The notes: a model not told the origin generated them from the sequence alone. A DNA stretch of 64,000 bases from Vibrio artabrorum (GCF_024347295.1 NZ_AP025458.1:3038001-3102000); one strand, 5' to 3'. Positions 28,855-38,249 are shown, counted from the stretch's first letter. A program made the numbers and translations.

Positions 28855-29908
28855 GGCTTTGTTGCGTAATTCGATGGAACTAAATCAGAAAGTTACGATC
28901 TGATCGGCTAAATCAGCTAATCTTCGTTGCCTTATGCCGAAACCTCGTTATAAAACAACTAACTGGAAACAGTACAACAAAGCCCTAATAAACCGTGGTT
29001 CACTTACTTTCTGGATTGATGAGGAAGCGATAGCCGAGTGGAAGCAAAACAAACAAGGCAAGCGTGGTAGACCTCGCCGATTCAGCGACTTAGCCATTAC
29101 TACCGCACTGATGGTGAAACGCGTTTTCTCTCTGCCATTGAGAGCGCTGCAAGGTTTTCTAGACTCAGTATTGAAGCTGGCTAACATCCCGCTTGTTTGC
29201 CCGCACTATACCTGTATAAGCCGCCGAGCTAAGGAAGTTGAGGTTTCATTTAAAACCAAAACCAGAGGAACAATACAACATCTGGCCATTGATGCCACTG
29301 GCCTCAAGGTTTATGGCGAAGGTGAATGGAAGGTCAAGAAGCATGGTACTGATGGGAAGCGCAGAGTCTGGCGTAAGCTGCACATCGCAGTAGATACAAA
29401 CACCCACGAAATAGTCGCAGCAGAGCTGAGTTTATCTAACGTAACCGATGCCGAAGTGCTCCCAAACTTGCTAAAGCAGACACGTCGTAAAATCATTGAG
29501 ATATCAGGTGATGGCGCTTATGACACAAGGGGTTGCTATGATGCTATACGGATCAAGCGAGCGGTTCCACTCATCCCGCCACGAGAAGGGGCGGCATTCT
29601 GGGAACGTGGGCATCCTCGTAATTTAGCGGTAGGTTGTCAGAAGCTATACGGCTCCAACAGGACTTGGAAAAAGCAGTATGGCTATCATAAACGCTCGCT
29701 GTCAGAGACAGCAATGCATCGAGTGAAACAGCTGTTGGGTGGGAAACTCAGTCTCCGAAATTACAACGCTCAGGTTGGTGAGACTTACGCCATGATCAAA
29801 GCTCTGAACAAGCTTACAGGACTTGGTATGCCTGAAACTCAGTATATCGTTTAAAAATCAAGCGTGATGGAACGGGCATGTCTTCTCTCTGAATTAAGCA
29901 ACAAAGCC
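28855..29908 (+). mobile_element. Complete IS5-family insertion sequence (1054 bp)
   Basis: Terminal inverted repeats GGCTTTGTTGCGTAATTC (left) and GGCTTTGTTGCTTAATTC (right, inverted), 17 of 18 matching. One transposase gene. The flanking 9-mers (CAGTCCATG and TCACACAAT) differ, so there is no target duplication, suggesting rearrangement or an adjacent deletion after insertion. Confidence 0.9.
28934..29854 (+). CDS. IS5-family (IS903-like) transposase
   Basis: 306 aa, intact. DDE residues are visible: LAIDATGLKVYG (first Asp), ISGDGAYDTRGCY (second Asp), and KRSLSETAMHRVKQLLG (Glu within the Y-(2)-R-(3)-E-(6)-K-like box). It cuts and pastes its own element. The N-terminal region RYKTTNWKQYNKALINRG is typical of the IS903 subgroup. 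ATG 28934; the reading frame is uninterrupted, so the IS may still be active. Confidence 0.93.
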   Translation: MPKPRYKTTNWKQYNKALINRGSLTFWIDEEAIAEWKQNKQGKRGRPRRFSDLAITTALMVKRVFSLPLRALQGFLDSVLKLANIPLVCPHYTCISRRAKEVEVSFKTKTRGTIQHLAIDATGLKVYGEGEWKVKKHGTDGKRRVWRKLHIAVDTNTHEIVAAELSLSNVTDAEVLPNLLKQTRRKIIEISGDGAYDTRGCYDAIRIKRAVPLIPPREGAAFWERGHPRNLAVGCQKLYGSNRTWKKQYGYHKRSLSETAMHRVKQLLGGKLSLRNYNAQVGETYAMIKALNKLTGLGMPETQYIV

Positions 29909-30230
29909 TCACACAATCTACATATTTACCATTGATAATGAGAAATATCACATAAATACAATCACTTCAGGCCTAACTTATTCACGCAACATTTCAATTC
30001 CGTGAGCATATCGAGCTCTATCATTGGATGAATACTTCTCAGGCAACAGTACAACCCTACACCCACACAAAGCCTATGAGTAGCGCGCACGAAGAGAAAG
30101 TAGTAGTACATAACGGGGTATGAAGCCCAATGAAACGTACACGCTTAATTCTCGAAGTTATTCCTATTTAAATTCAAAACTAGGGGGATGTTGTTATAGC
30201 CTTTACCTAAAATAGTCACTTCACTGCGCA
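29909..30230. other. Non-coding stretch between the IS and the recombination module
   Basis: 322 bp, no supported gene on either strand. It is possibly the scar of a deletion adjoining the IS, since sequence matching the outer flank of the left 36-bp repeat is not found here. Confidence 0.5.
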
Positions 30231-30635
30231 TTAAAGCTTCCCATACTTTTCTTTATATTCTAGTAGTAACTCAGATGCATTCTCGTATCTGACTCTCATA
30301 TCATCATACATGCTGTACAAGGCGTTAATGTGTGATAGTAAGGCAGATACGTCATCACCTTTAGCCGACTTACTCAACTGTGATATAGCCTTCTGCTGCT
30401 TCTTATTCTGCTCTGTTAGCTTCTTATTTTTATAGGATAAATCTCTATTATCCCATTGTTTTTTTTGAACTTGCCCCGCAGTGTCAATTTTTGCCAATAG
30501 TTTAGGATAGTTATTGGCAATGTTAGAGCGTTGGCAGCCTAGATATCTCGCGATGGCATTAGCATTTATTTTTCTATCTTCACTGATAAAAAGGGCTAAA
30601 GCCTGCTCGATTTTTTCCTCTGATACTTTACCCAT
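30231..30635 (-). CDS. Small HTH/coiled-coil protein, SRAP-like
   Basis: 134 aa from ATG 30635 (AGAGG 6 bp upstream). N-terminal helix-turn-helix: KIEQALALF...INANAIARYLGCQRSNIANNYP. Then a Lys/Gln-rich coiled coil (LSYKNKKLTEQNKKQQKAIS) and a helical tail. The position as fourth gene of the recombination operon and the size fit the SRAP accessory protein of SE elements, by memory; the role in directing recombination is inferred. It overlaps intB by 8 bp. Confidence 0.65.
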   Translation of the reverse strand: MGKVSEEKIEQALALFISEDRKINANAIARYLGCQRSNIANNYPKLLAKIDTAGQVQKKQWDNRDLSYKNKKLTEQNKKQQKAISQLSKSAKGDDVSALLSHINALYSMYDDMRVRYENASELLLEYKEKYGKL

Positions 30636-32685
30636 TATAAACCTCTTTTGTTCCATTACCTTCTATATCAGATATAGCCTTATCAGCTGATGCTAGCGTC
30701 CTTTTCAAGACACTTAAGAAGGTTTGGTATCTATCAGCTAAGCCAGCATCCATGATTCGGCTAATGCCTCGCTCGGCGCTGTTTTTGGTTGCCGTCCAAA
30801 ATGGTAAGTGCCTTCTAGTCGCAAAATATGTATAACAATAAATACAGCTATCAGGAACGGCCACATTGTGCATTTTACAGCTAGAACCTGCTGCACAATA
30901 ACCATGAGGTAAACCAAGGATTCCATCACTGTTTTTTGTCGCCAAGGCAATTAGCTCTTGAATACTCTCTATATGTTCGTGATGGTCTGTCGAGAATATA
31001 ATTCCTGATTGTCCTTTGTTTAATTTATTGACGATGTTTTTCAGCCGTTTGCCACCGCCGCCACCTATTTCACCTTTTATAGCGCTTTCAACAATATCGG
31101 TAATTACTTCCTCTGTTAAAAGAGCATCAAATCCCTCGATAATATTTTTTAAATCATCAATCGCCTCAAAACCACGTTGAGCATAAACAAATGTGACCAT
31201 CTCGCTCATATGCTTAAACTGTTGGGATATATGATGGATATCGCCTAATTTATTGGCAATAATGAACCACGCAAAACTATGCCTCAACATATGAGGCGTA
31301 ACTCTGAAAATATCTCCTACTTTATATTCAACTCCTCTCATACCAGAGTTTGCACTTACTGATTTATAGTTGCATTTGTATTTTTTTAAAAACTCAATAT
31401 CAGACTCTGTTACTTCAACTTCAATTAAATCTAACGCTACAGCAGTCGAGCCTTGCCCAGAAGTATCAGTTTTAATTGGTTTGGTTGGTTTAGGAAACCA
31501 GAGGTTTCCTTTTTGTGATGCGTAGTTAAATGCGAAGAGATAATTATTTTCAAGAGCTTCTTCAAATAGCTCCTCGTTCCTTTCACTAATTTTTGAAGGA
31601 TAGTATTCTAGAATTAGCTTAATTCTATCATAATAGACAGTATTAACGTCACTTAGTAATTTCATAGCGTCATACACTTGTTTACAGGATACCCAATCAA
31701 GAACAACATCCTCATTGGTATATTTCCTCAATGTTGACTCAATGAAATATTTCACCTTCCCATTTTCTCTTTTACACTTATGAGCGTTGTTTTTTGTTGC
31801 TTTGCCTTCCGATACCCTAAACCCTGTAAGAGCTAGCAACATAGTAAATGCATAAGGAGTTATTCTTCTTATCTTATCCCTTAGCCCCCTATATTCAACA
31901 ACTTCATCTTTACTCAGCATTCTAGGTAATATACTTAAAACATTCTGGTTCACATTTGGGTTTCTTAGTGCATAAGCTTCAAAATTGACATTAACTTTTT
32001 TTCCTAGGGTGATAAACCGCTTTATATCCTTTTTATTTTCAAATAATTTACTACATTCAGAAATTATTTTTTTCTGAATCATCGGTGGAACTAATGGGTG
32101 TTTCAGTCGGTTGACAGTATCAGCTTTAGTTCGTTTGGCTTTAGTGTTAGCCTCAATAACTTCCTTTGAAAACTCTTGATTTATGAAGTTCAGCTCAAGC
32201 AATACGGTCAAGGAGTCCTTAACCACACCAACTGTTGACGGACCATGCTCCTGCCGATAGTTAATATAAGATGAAACAACATCATTAAACTTCAACTTTG
32301 GTAATTCACCTAATTCATGAAATGATTCATAACCTCTGGAGTTAAGATACTTTGAGAGTCTTATCAATTCTTTTATTATTCTTGAAGATGTACTGAACCT
32401 TTTTGTGGCACCTCCTAGTTTAGTACCACGCTTAGCTATTAAGATAAAAATCGTTTTTACTTCAAACTCGAATATAGGAAGCGTCTCTATTACGAGTCTT
32501 TTTTCAGTTTTATTTGGTCTAAATTTATTACCTTTAAAATTGTAAGCTTCGCCGCTCAACTGTGATTCGTAGACAGTAAAATCAGGTATTTTATTGATTT
32601 CTTTCAATGTTAGCCTATTAATTTTATAGCTTCCATCTAGCTCTTGAGACACTAGCTTATCAAACACTTCATCCAATTTATTCAT
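30628..32685 (-). CDS. intB: Tyrosine recombinase, IntB-like
   Basis: 685 aa. The catalytic domain is in the middle: box I ALTGFRVSEG (Arg near 290), box II PHMLRHSFAWF (His-x-x-Arg near 467), FKHMSEM (third His), and TFVYAQRG with the nucleophile Tyr near 501. A C-terminal extension of about 180 aa has Cys pairs (CAAGSSCKMH...CIYCYTYF), possibly zinc-binding. Longer than ordinary integrases (about 400 aa). It overlaps the upstream gene by 8 bp, so translation is coupled. AT-rich. Confidence 0.85.
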   Translation of the reverse strand: MNKLDEVFDKLVSQELDGSYKINRLTLKEINKIPDFTVYESQLSGEAYNFKGNKFRPNKTEKRLVIETLPIFEFEVKTIFILIAKRGTKLGGATKRFSTSSRIIKELIRLSKYLNSRGYESFHELGELPKLKFNDVVSSYINYRQEHGPSTVGVVKDSLTVLLELNFINQEFSKEVIEANTKAKRTKADTVNRLKHPLVPPMIQKKIISECSKLFENKKDIKRFITLGKKVNVNFEAYALRNPNVNQNVLSILPRMLSKDEVVEYRGLRDKIRRITPYAFTMLLALTGFRVSEGKATKNNAHKCKRENGKVKYFIESTLRKYTNEDVVLDWVSCKQVYDAMKLLSDVNTVYYDRIKLILEYYPSKISERNEELFEEALENNYLFAFNYASQKGNLWFPKPTKPIKTDTSGQGSTAVALDLIEVEVTESDIEFLKKYKCNYKSVSANSGMRGVEYKVGDIFRVTPHMLRHSFAWFIIANKLGDIHHISQQFKHMSEMVTFVYAQRGFEAIDDLKNIIEGFDALLTEEVITDIVESAIKGEIGGGGGKRLKNIVNKLNKGQSGIIFSTDHHEHIESIQELIALATKNSDGILGLPHGYCAAGSSCKMHNVAVPDSCIYCYTYFATRRHLPFWTATKNSAERGISRIMDAGLADRYQTFLSVLKRTLASADKAISDIEGNGTKEVYNG

Positions 32686-35600
32686 GGCTATTACCTACAA
32701 TATTAGATAATGGAAATGCAAACTCCCAATCAGGGTGCAGCCCCTTTGTCTCAATTAAAGATCTCGCTTTATTAACAATGTCTGGCTTAGATGCTTCTAT
32801 GAAAGATATAATGTCATCAACTCTCTTTGACAATATGTCAACGAACTCCCTCTGATTCTCAGGATCTTCATTGTTGACTATAGCTCGCTCCATTGATGAT
32901 ATGACATATTCTTTATATGACAATAACTTCCACATATGGTCTGCGTCTTTCACTACTTTAAAATACTTACACCAAATACAAGCAAGAAAATCGCCGCAAT
33001 ACTTATTGTCTTTATCAACAATTTTAGCATTTAATTTATTAAATCGTTTCACTTCATCGCTATCTGGTTCTGATGAGCAAACTCCTACTGGTGTTTCTTG
33101 AGCATTATCAAGTTCATTAATATCATCGATAGCATTTAACTCTTGGCTTATTTCTTTCCCTGAGAAATAGTTAGCCATTATATCGATCCCCCTTGAAAGT
33201 GTTTCCTCGCCCTCAGATTTTGATATCGCCTTGTAGCTTTTCAGGAAAGTTTGAAAGTTATGAGCAGCCAATTCCTCATATTCTCTCACACTCTTGGCTA
33301 TATTTTTGTAAATAAAATTCACACCACCTTTCCTAATTTTTCTTGGGTTATAGTGTATCTCGCACCCCAAGTCTGATATTAATTTAGGTATCCTTCTTAA
33401 ATTACCGGCATCTATCCTTTTTACACCATTTACGTCACATGGCTCTATAAATAAATGACTTTCTATACTGTGTCTTTCCCTTAATTCAGAAGTTAGGTTA
33501 TCTCTGACAAATATAATATCTCTTACAACCGACCTTAAGTCTCGGTCTGCAACTGAACTGCTATCAAAGTCATATTGACTTGACTTATATGAACGCCTAT
33601 TTTTAATCAAAACCAAGTCATAGTTTTCTTGATTAGTTATAGGATTAACTCTTTTGGTTAATCTATCTAGTGATAAGTCCAATAATGGCTGTTGATTCCA
33701 ACCTGTCTTTATTTGTATCTTTGCATAATAGAAATATATTTTATCACGTAAAGAATTATTTTTACATCTTAGTGCTTTCTCTATGTAGAAAGCCAACTCT
33801 CTAACTTCTTCCACTGTATAGTGTTTATTGCTATTACCAGAAATCTTTTTAATTTTCTCATCTTTAGAGTTTGATATAATATACACATCTGGAATCTCTC
33901 CAGCAAACTCGCCAATAATACTCCTAAATGAATTTCTATAGTGCATAATTGTTGTGGAATTTTCGCTCTTATCTTTTACAAGAGATTGAAATATCTCTAA
34001 GCAAGTAACGCCTACATTATATTTTCTATCAACAAAGGCTAATAACCCATTATCTTTTATTGCCTCTAATTGTTTACCGGATAATCTTGGCAAGACTTTT
34101 TTTAAACCAGCTATAAAATTCTGAAGTTTTGAGTGATAGGTTATTTCAGATATATCAATATGGTCTAGATTTCGCATATATTCTTCATGTTTTACTTTGA
34201 AGTCATAGAAAGCCTTTTCTGATAAATACCCTAAGACATCTAGGCTCATAGGTTTAATTTCATCATTTCTTGATATACCGCTAAAATATAACGTATATGG
34301 AGAGTCTTTTATAACAAATACTTCTTTATTGAAATGATGTTTTAGTATTGACAATCCAAGACGATATAGTGACTTTGCTCCGATTAATCTAGCGCGATCA
34401 TTAATCCTATCATTTATATCTTCTTTATCTAAATAATTAAGACCAAATCTACATAACTCATTAAAGTCATTATCAGGTAGTATCTCTTTTAGCAGTGGAA
34501 GACCGATAGAATCAAAGTCTGAAAAATAATGCATGACAGTGGTTCTACTTACTCCCTTAAATTCATGTTTTGTAGCTATATCCGCTAATTCATTGAATAT
34601 TACCTTTGAGTATTTGTAGGTATTTTTTAAAAATACATCTCCTCCTTGTAACTTAAGTGGCACTCTATAATTTGGGTAATAAATACCTAGCTGAGTCAAG
34701 ACTTCAATCATAGTTTTATGATTAAAATGATCTACATTTCCCTTTAAATCTTCTGACAGATCTATATTTTCATTGAATATCAACAGATTTACATCAGTGA
34801 ATATTTCTTTATACTTATCACTACTTTTTATGTATTCAATTGCTTCTAATGCACCAATTATATTCAACCTGACAGTGCATTCTTTAACATCATTACTTAG
34901 TTTCTTAACTTTCCAATCAACAAGTGCATCAAAGAATTCAATCGACACATGGTAAGCACTGTATAACACAGGGGTATCAACCCCTTCATGTTTAGTTGTT
35001 GTAATTAAATCAGCCTGCTTATAAACACCATTAGAGTAATTTATTAAGTTAGTTAGTTGTTTTATTCGTAGCAAAGCTGATTTTTCGTCACTTACATTGT
35101 ATATGGTATACTCAAGATCGATCCAATCCACCTTATTGATTATAAGTGGATGCAAACCTTTTTCTTTTAACTTCTTGATTTGCTGATTATTCAAAAGAGG
35201 TAAGATGTCAAAAAAACCTTTGATAGAGCCAGCAAGCGTTACTGATAATCCACCATGTTTGTAAACAGAGGAAGTTAAGTCTCTTAGATCTTGAAAAAGC
35301 TTTGTTCCAAAAAGTCCATGATTAAAAATGAGATCACTGTGTAATTGAAGTCTGTACTCATTACCTACCAGAGTCTCTGTAGTAACTATTTTAGATGTTG
35401 CATAAATACCATGAGAGTAATTTATGATATTTGCTAAAGCCTTTCTTAACCCTACTGCTTTTTTGGGGTTAGAAGCATGAGCAGCATGAATAAGATATTC
35501 TAACTCAACCCATACATCTGTTTCTTCTAACAAGAAGCTTACGCCAGAACCTCTCAATACCTTAAGGTTTTCATCGGATAAACAGTCCAAGAGTTCAAAG

Positions 35601-35773
35601 AAATAATTTATTGTTTGGCGCTTTGTGTCCCTTGATGCTCCCGCAGGTAAAGAAGTTGTGAGTATGCTATCTAATTGCTTCAGTAGCCTAGAATCTTGCA
35701 AATGATGCCTTTCAATGATGGCTCCATTCTTCTCGTGAAACTTTTTAACCATGTTTGCTTCACTTATTGTCAT
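32678..35773 (-). CDS. tfp: Large recombinase-fold protein lacking catalytic residues, TFP-like
   Basis: 1031 aa, the largest gene in the island. The segment equivalent to integrase box I reads IKTGWNQQPLLDLSLDRL (near residue 690) with Trp where the catalytic Arg should be. A convincing His-x-x-Arg or C-terminal Tyr motif is not seen. The N-terminal 600 aa contain repeated helical units (LINYSNGVYK, IINYSHGIYA). The C terminus has CGDFLACIWCKYFKVVKDADHMWKLL, seen in other integrase-associated proteins. The start ATGA-overlaps the intA stop. Fits 'tyrosine recombinase fold protein' of SE elements. Confidence 0.75.
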   Translation of the reverse strand: MTISEANMVKKFHEKNGAIIERHHLQDSRLLKQLDSILTTSLPAGASRDTKRQTINYFFELLDCLSDENLKVLRGSGVSFLLEETDVWVELEYLIHAAHASNPKKAVGLRKALANIINYSHGIYATSKIVTTETLVGNEYRLQLHSDLIFNHGLFGTKLFQDLRDLTSSVYKHGGLSVTLAGSIKGFFDILPLLNNQQIKKLKEKGLHPLIINKVDWIDLEYTIYNVSDEKSALLRIKQLTNLINYSNGVYKQADLITTTKHEGVDTPVLYSAYHVSIEFFDALVDWKVKKLSNDVKECTVRLNIIGALEAIEYIKSSDKYKEIFTDVNLLIFNENIDLSEDLKGNVDHFNHKTMIEVLTQLGIYYPNYRVPLKLQGGDVFLKNTYKYSKVIFNELADIATKHEFKGVSRTTVMHYFSDFDSIGLPLLKEILPDNDFNELCRFGLNYLDKEDINDRINDRARLIGAKSLYRLGLSILKHHFNKEVFVIKDSPYTLYFSGISRNDEIKPMSLDVLGYLSEKAFYDFKVKHEEYMRNLDHIDISEITYHSKLQNFIAGLKKVLPRLSGKQLEAIKDNGLLAFVDRKYNVGVTCLEIFQSLVKDKSENSTTIMHYRNSFRSIIGEFAGEIPDVYIISNSKDEKIKKISGNSNKHYTVEEVRELAFYIEKALRCKNNSLRDKIYFYYAKIQIKTGWNQQPLLDLSLDRLTKRVNPITNQENYDLVLIKNRRSYKSSQYDFDSSSVADRDLRSVVRDIIFVRDNLTSELRERHSIESHLFIEPCDVNGVKRIDAGNLRRIPKLISDLGCEIHYNPRKIRKGGVNFIYKNIAKSVREYEELAAHNFQTFLKSYKAISKSEGEETLSRGIDIMANYFSGKEISQELNAIDDINELDNAQETPVGVCSSEPDSDEVKRFNKLNAKIVDKDNKYCGDFLACIWCKYFKVVKDADHMWKLLSYKEYVISSMERAIVNNEDPENQREFVDILSKRVDDIISFIEASKPDIVNKARSLIETKGLHPDWEFAFPLSNIVGNSHE

Positions 35774-37245
35774 CCCTGATCCTCACTTCCTAGTTCTATT
35801 ACTGAAGCTTCCACTTCTTGACTTAGCTCCTGTTTTTCCCGAGTTAAACGTTCTTCAACATCCTTGTAAATTTCACTAACCCACAGGTCTAACTTCTCAT
35901 CATATGTAATGCCTCTAGCCACATTAACGTAATGCTGTAATGTGGTATCCCAGTTATTATGACCTAGCAGCTCCATAACCTTCCATTTGATGAAACCTAA
36001 TGGCATCCCCATAGCGAACATAGCTTTAATTAACCTTGTAGCATATGTGGATCTAGAGCCATGAAAGTGCGGCTCATCAAGGATTAAGTTGCCTTTTTTT
36101 CTGAGTTCTGGTCTAGATTTGGAAACAATATTAATAACAGAGCGCTCAGAGATTCTGACCCCACGTTGGTTTATAAATAATGGCTTGCCGTGTGTTTGTT
36201 CGTAGGCTAGTGCATCGGAGTGCTCAGGAAGGCTTTCTAAGTAGGATTTGTACTTAGGCATATGCTTGAGTCGTTTTGCAGAATTCTTATGAGCAAAAAG
36301 ACGTGACATCAGTTTCTTGGGAACTAATACGGTTCTTCGCTTGTCATTTTTGCCAATTATCTCAACATCGAATACTGATTTATCAGAGAGTTCAGGATCT
36401 ACAATTTGTTCATCAGGTAAGCGGGTTATTTCTTTAGCTCTGAGACCCACCTGAAAACCTAAATCAGCCCAGAGGCGCCTTGTCTCAAACTGCATGTATT
36501 GAGTTCCGAAAAAAGCCGTCATTTCAGCTAGTGACCAAGGCTGATTGTCTCGTTTCACCTTATCCGATTTGTGTTTCTTTGGTACCCTTAGGTCAGTTGT
36601 TTGTACTAGGAGTGGTTTCTTATATGCAGAAATAACTGCATCAGGAGCAAAGAGAAAGTCCAACTCATCATCGTCTTTATCCTTGCCCTTGGATACTGAA
36701 ACGTACTTATAATCAAAAGGGATCTTATCAATTCGACCAGTCTTATACATCCATTCGTAAAACTGTTTAACGTGCAAGAGTAAAAGGTTCCCAGTGCTGA
36801 ACTCTATCTCTCTAGATTTCACTCTATCAATGACATGACTTTTAAATCGGTATGGCGGCAGCCATAGTTTCTGGTCAGCAGAGAAAGTGTTTAGTAGGCC
36901 ATCGTAAATATCTAAGCTCTCTTCTTCGCAGAAAGTAAAGTATGCTTTGAGTGAAGCTGCTATCTTATCAAGTGTGACCACCTGAACTGTCTCACCATCG
37001 CTATCTCTATTCTTGTCCTCTATATCCTTGTAATTAACACGACCTGTGTATTTCTGCTGTAAGAACAAGTTAGCATCAAGACATTCACTCATCATAGAAG
37101 TGCTATGCAACACGGGAAACTTAAGTACCACCTCTGGTGCCTGATATTTGATAACTCTCAAATGTTCACCATTCAGCTCTTCTGTCTCTCCATTGAAAGA
37201 ACCTAATGCGCCTACTTCTAATTCGATAGCCTTCTTAAGAATCAT
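35770..37245 (-). CDS. intA: Tyrosine recombinase, IntA-like
   Basis: 491 aa from ATG 37245 (MILKKAIELEVG). The frame is open to 37542, but that upstream part lies in comM. SAM-like N-terminal core-binding domain about residues 60-190, then the catalytic domain: GLRAKEITRLP (Arg near 269), HFHGSRSTYATRL (His-x-x-Arg near 396), LLGHNNWDTTLQHYVNVA (third His and nucleophile Tyr near 438). First gene of a four-gene operon at the right end of the element, transcribed inward. Confidence 0.88.
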   Translation of the reverse strand: MILKKAIELEVGALGSFNGETEELNGEHLRVIKYQAPEVVLKFPVLHSTSMMSECLDANLFLQQKYTGRVNYKDIEDKNRDSDGETVQVVTLDKIAASLKAYFTFCEEESLDIYDGLLNTFSADQKLWLPPYRFKSHVIDRVKSREIEFSTGNLLLLHVKQFYEWMYKTGRIDKIPFDYKYVSVSKGKDKDDDELDFLFAPDAVISAYKKPLLVQTTDLRVPKKHKSDKVKRDNQPWSLAEMTAFFGTQYMQFETRRLWADLGFQVGLRAKEITRLPDEQIVDPELSDKSVFDVEIIGKNDKRRTVLVPKKLMSRLFAHKNSAKRLKHMPKYKSYLESLPEHSDALAYEQTHGKPLFINQRGVRISERSVINIVSKSRPELRKKGNLILDEPHFHGSRSTYATRLIKAMFAMGMPLGFIKWKVMELLGHNNWDTTLQHYVNVARGITYDEKLDLWVSEIYKDVEERLTREKQELSQEVEASVIELGSEDQG

Positions 37246-37330
37246 ATGGATAACCACTGTTAAGTAACACAAACTAAAGGGTAACACTTTTTGCATTATT
37301 TTACAGGTGATACTTCCATAAACTTGATCG

Positions 37331-37338
37331 AGGTGACG
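37331..37338 (-). repeat. Right inverted terminus of the element
   Basis: AGGTGACG on the plus strand, exact inverse of 18924-18931. Confidence 0.6.
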
Positions 37339-37342
37339 GTGA

Positions 37343-37951
37343 TGCTCGCTTACCTTGTTGCTGACCAATAATATCTTGTAGATCACGATTGTTTGACCCA
37401 TCAACCGGATGGTACTCGGTTCGATACAAGCCCAGTTGAGCCTGACCACACAGGTCCGCACAAACCTCCAGCAACGTTTGTGCGGATTTGTGATCGCCTC
37501 TTCCAACCAACGCAGCCTGATCACCATTATGATGAGGAACAACTAAGCCGCGTTCAACACTGTCGGCGGCTAACGTTGCTGGCAACACGCCCTTTACTGA
37601 TCGCAACTCTCCTGACAACGCCAACTCTCCGATGAATTCATGCTGCGCTATTTTTGATGTGGGTAATTGTTCCGATGCCACCAATATACCCAGCGCAATT
37701 GGCAAATCAAAACGACCACCTTCCTTGGGCAAATCAGCAGGAGCAAGATTGACGGTGATTCTCTTCGATGGAAACTCAAAGCGAGAATTGATAATGGCGC
37801 TTCTCACTCGATCTTTAGACTCCTTAACCGTTGTTTCAGGTAGACCCACCAGTGTAAAGCCAGGCATTCCGTTACTTATATGCACCTCAACAGTCACTTC
37901 TGGCGCCTCTACACCCACACTAGCTCGACTGTGAATTATCGCGAGTCCCAT
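37343..37951 (-). pseudogene. comM: comM (yifB) N-terminal fragment, split by the island
   Basis: 203 codons, from MGLAIIHSRASVGVEAPEVTVEVHI-type start to DLQDIIGQQQGKRA: the Lon-substrate-like N-terminal domain of ComM. The frame runs 13 foreign codons into the element and stops at 37301. The rest of the gene is at 18001-18915. The break is at the conserved GQxQ(G/A)KRA-(L/V)EIAAAG junction just before Walker A. Confidence 0.94.
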
Positions 37952-38065
37952 AACTTTCCTTTGTCTTTGATTTAAAAGTATTCACTCTGGATATTCATGC
38001 TTCACCAAAGCGATAAGGTTGTTATATAGCGTGATGGAATGGTATTTTAATGTGAAAAAAGAATG

Positions 38066-38104
38066 ACATTTTCCTTGTCATGCGGCAGATTTGTGTGATA
38101 ACAC
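38066..38104 (+). promoter_or_regulatory. Possible ilv promoter region
   Basis: An inverted repeat ATGACA...TGTCAT overlaps a -35-like TTGTCA, with a TA-rich -10 candidate about 17 bp downstream (around GATAACAC). It is about 60 bp before the ilvL start. Tentative. Confidence 0.3.
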
Positions 38105-38154
38105 TAGAGATGTAGACATTTACTGAAGACAATAAACGAGAAAACTCGAATTTT

Positions 38155-38244
38155 ATGATTTTTAACGCTCGCATTTACGCACTGATTAACCTGATTATCG
38201 TAGTCATTATTGGGACGGCGCGGGGGCGAGTGGGAAAAAAGTAA
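38155..38244 (+). CDS. ilvL: ilv operon leader peptide
   Basis: 29 codons from ATG 38155 to TAA 38244. The peptide is very rich in branched-chain residues (ALINLIIVVIIG), so ribosomes stall when charged Ile, Val or Leu tRNA is scarce. This controls the attenuator hairpin just downstream, as in the enteric ilvGMEDA leader. Confidence 0.9.
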   Translation: MIFNARIYALINLIIVVIIGTARGRVGKK

Positions 38245-38249
38245 CCACG

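Larger units (their letters stand above)
18916..37342. mobile_element. SE-like integrative element inserted in comM (~18.4 kb)
   Basis: Bounded by comM codons on both sides; deleting this interval joins 203 and 304 codons in frame (507 aa, against 506 in E. coli). The short inverted termini are CGTCACCT at 18924-18931 and AGGTGACG at 37331-37338. No clear target duplication is seen. The right end carries four overlapping recombination genes in the order remembered for strand-biased circularizing integrative elements (intA, tfp, intB, srap). The cargo in the left two-thirds includes cydABX, doxX, marR, cfa, an EamA gene, metK and luxS. Exact ends are uncertain by a few bases. RIT-type elements are an alternative class but lack this protein architecture as I recall it. 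Confidence 0.82.

Noticed and set aside
37245..37542. IntA frame extending upstream into comM
   Set aside because: The extra codons are antisense-frame comM sequence outside the element; ATG 37245 lies inside the element and starts the alignable protein.
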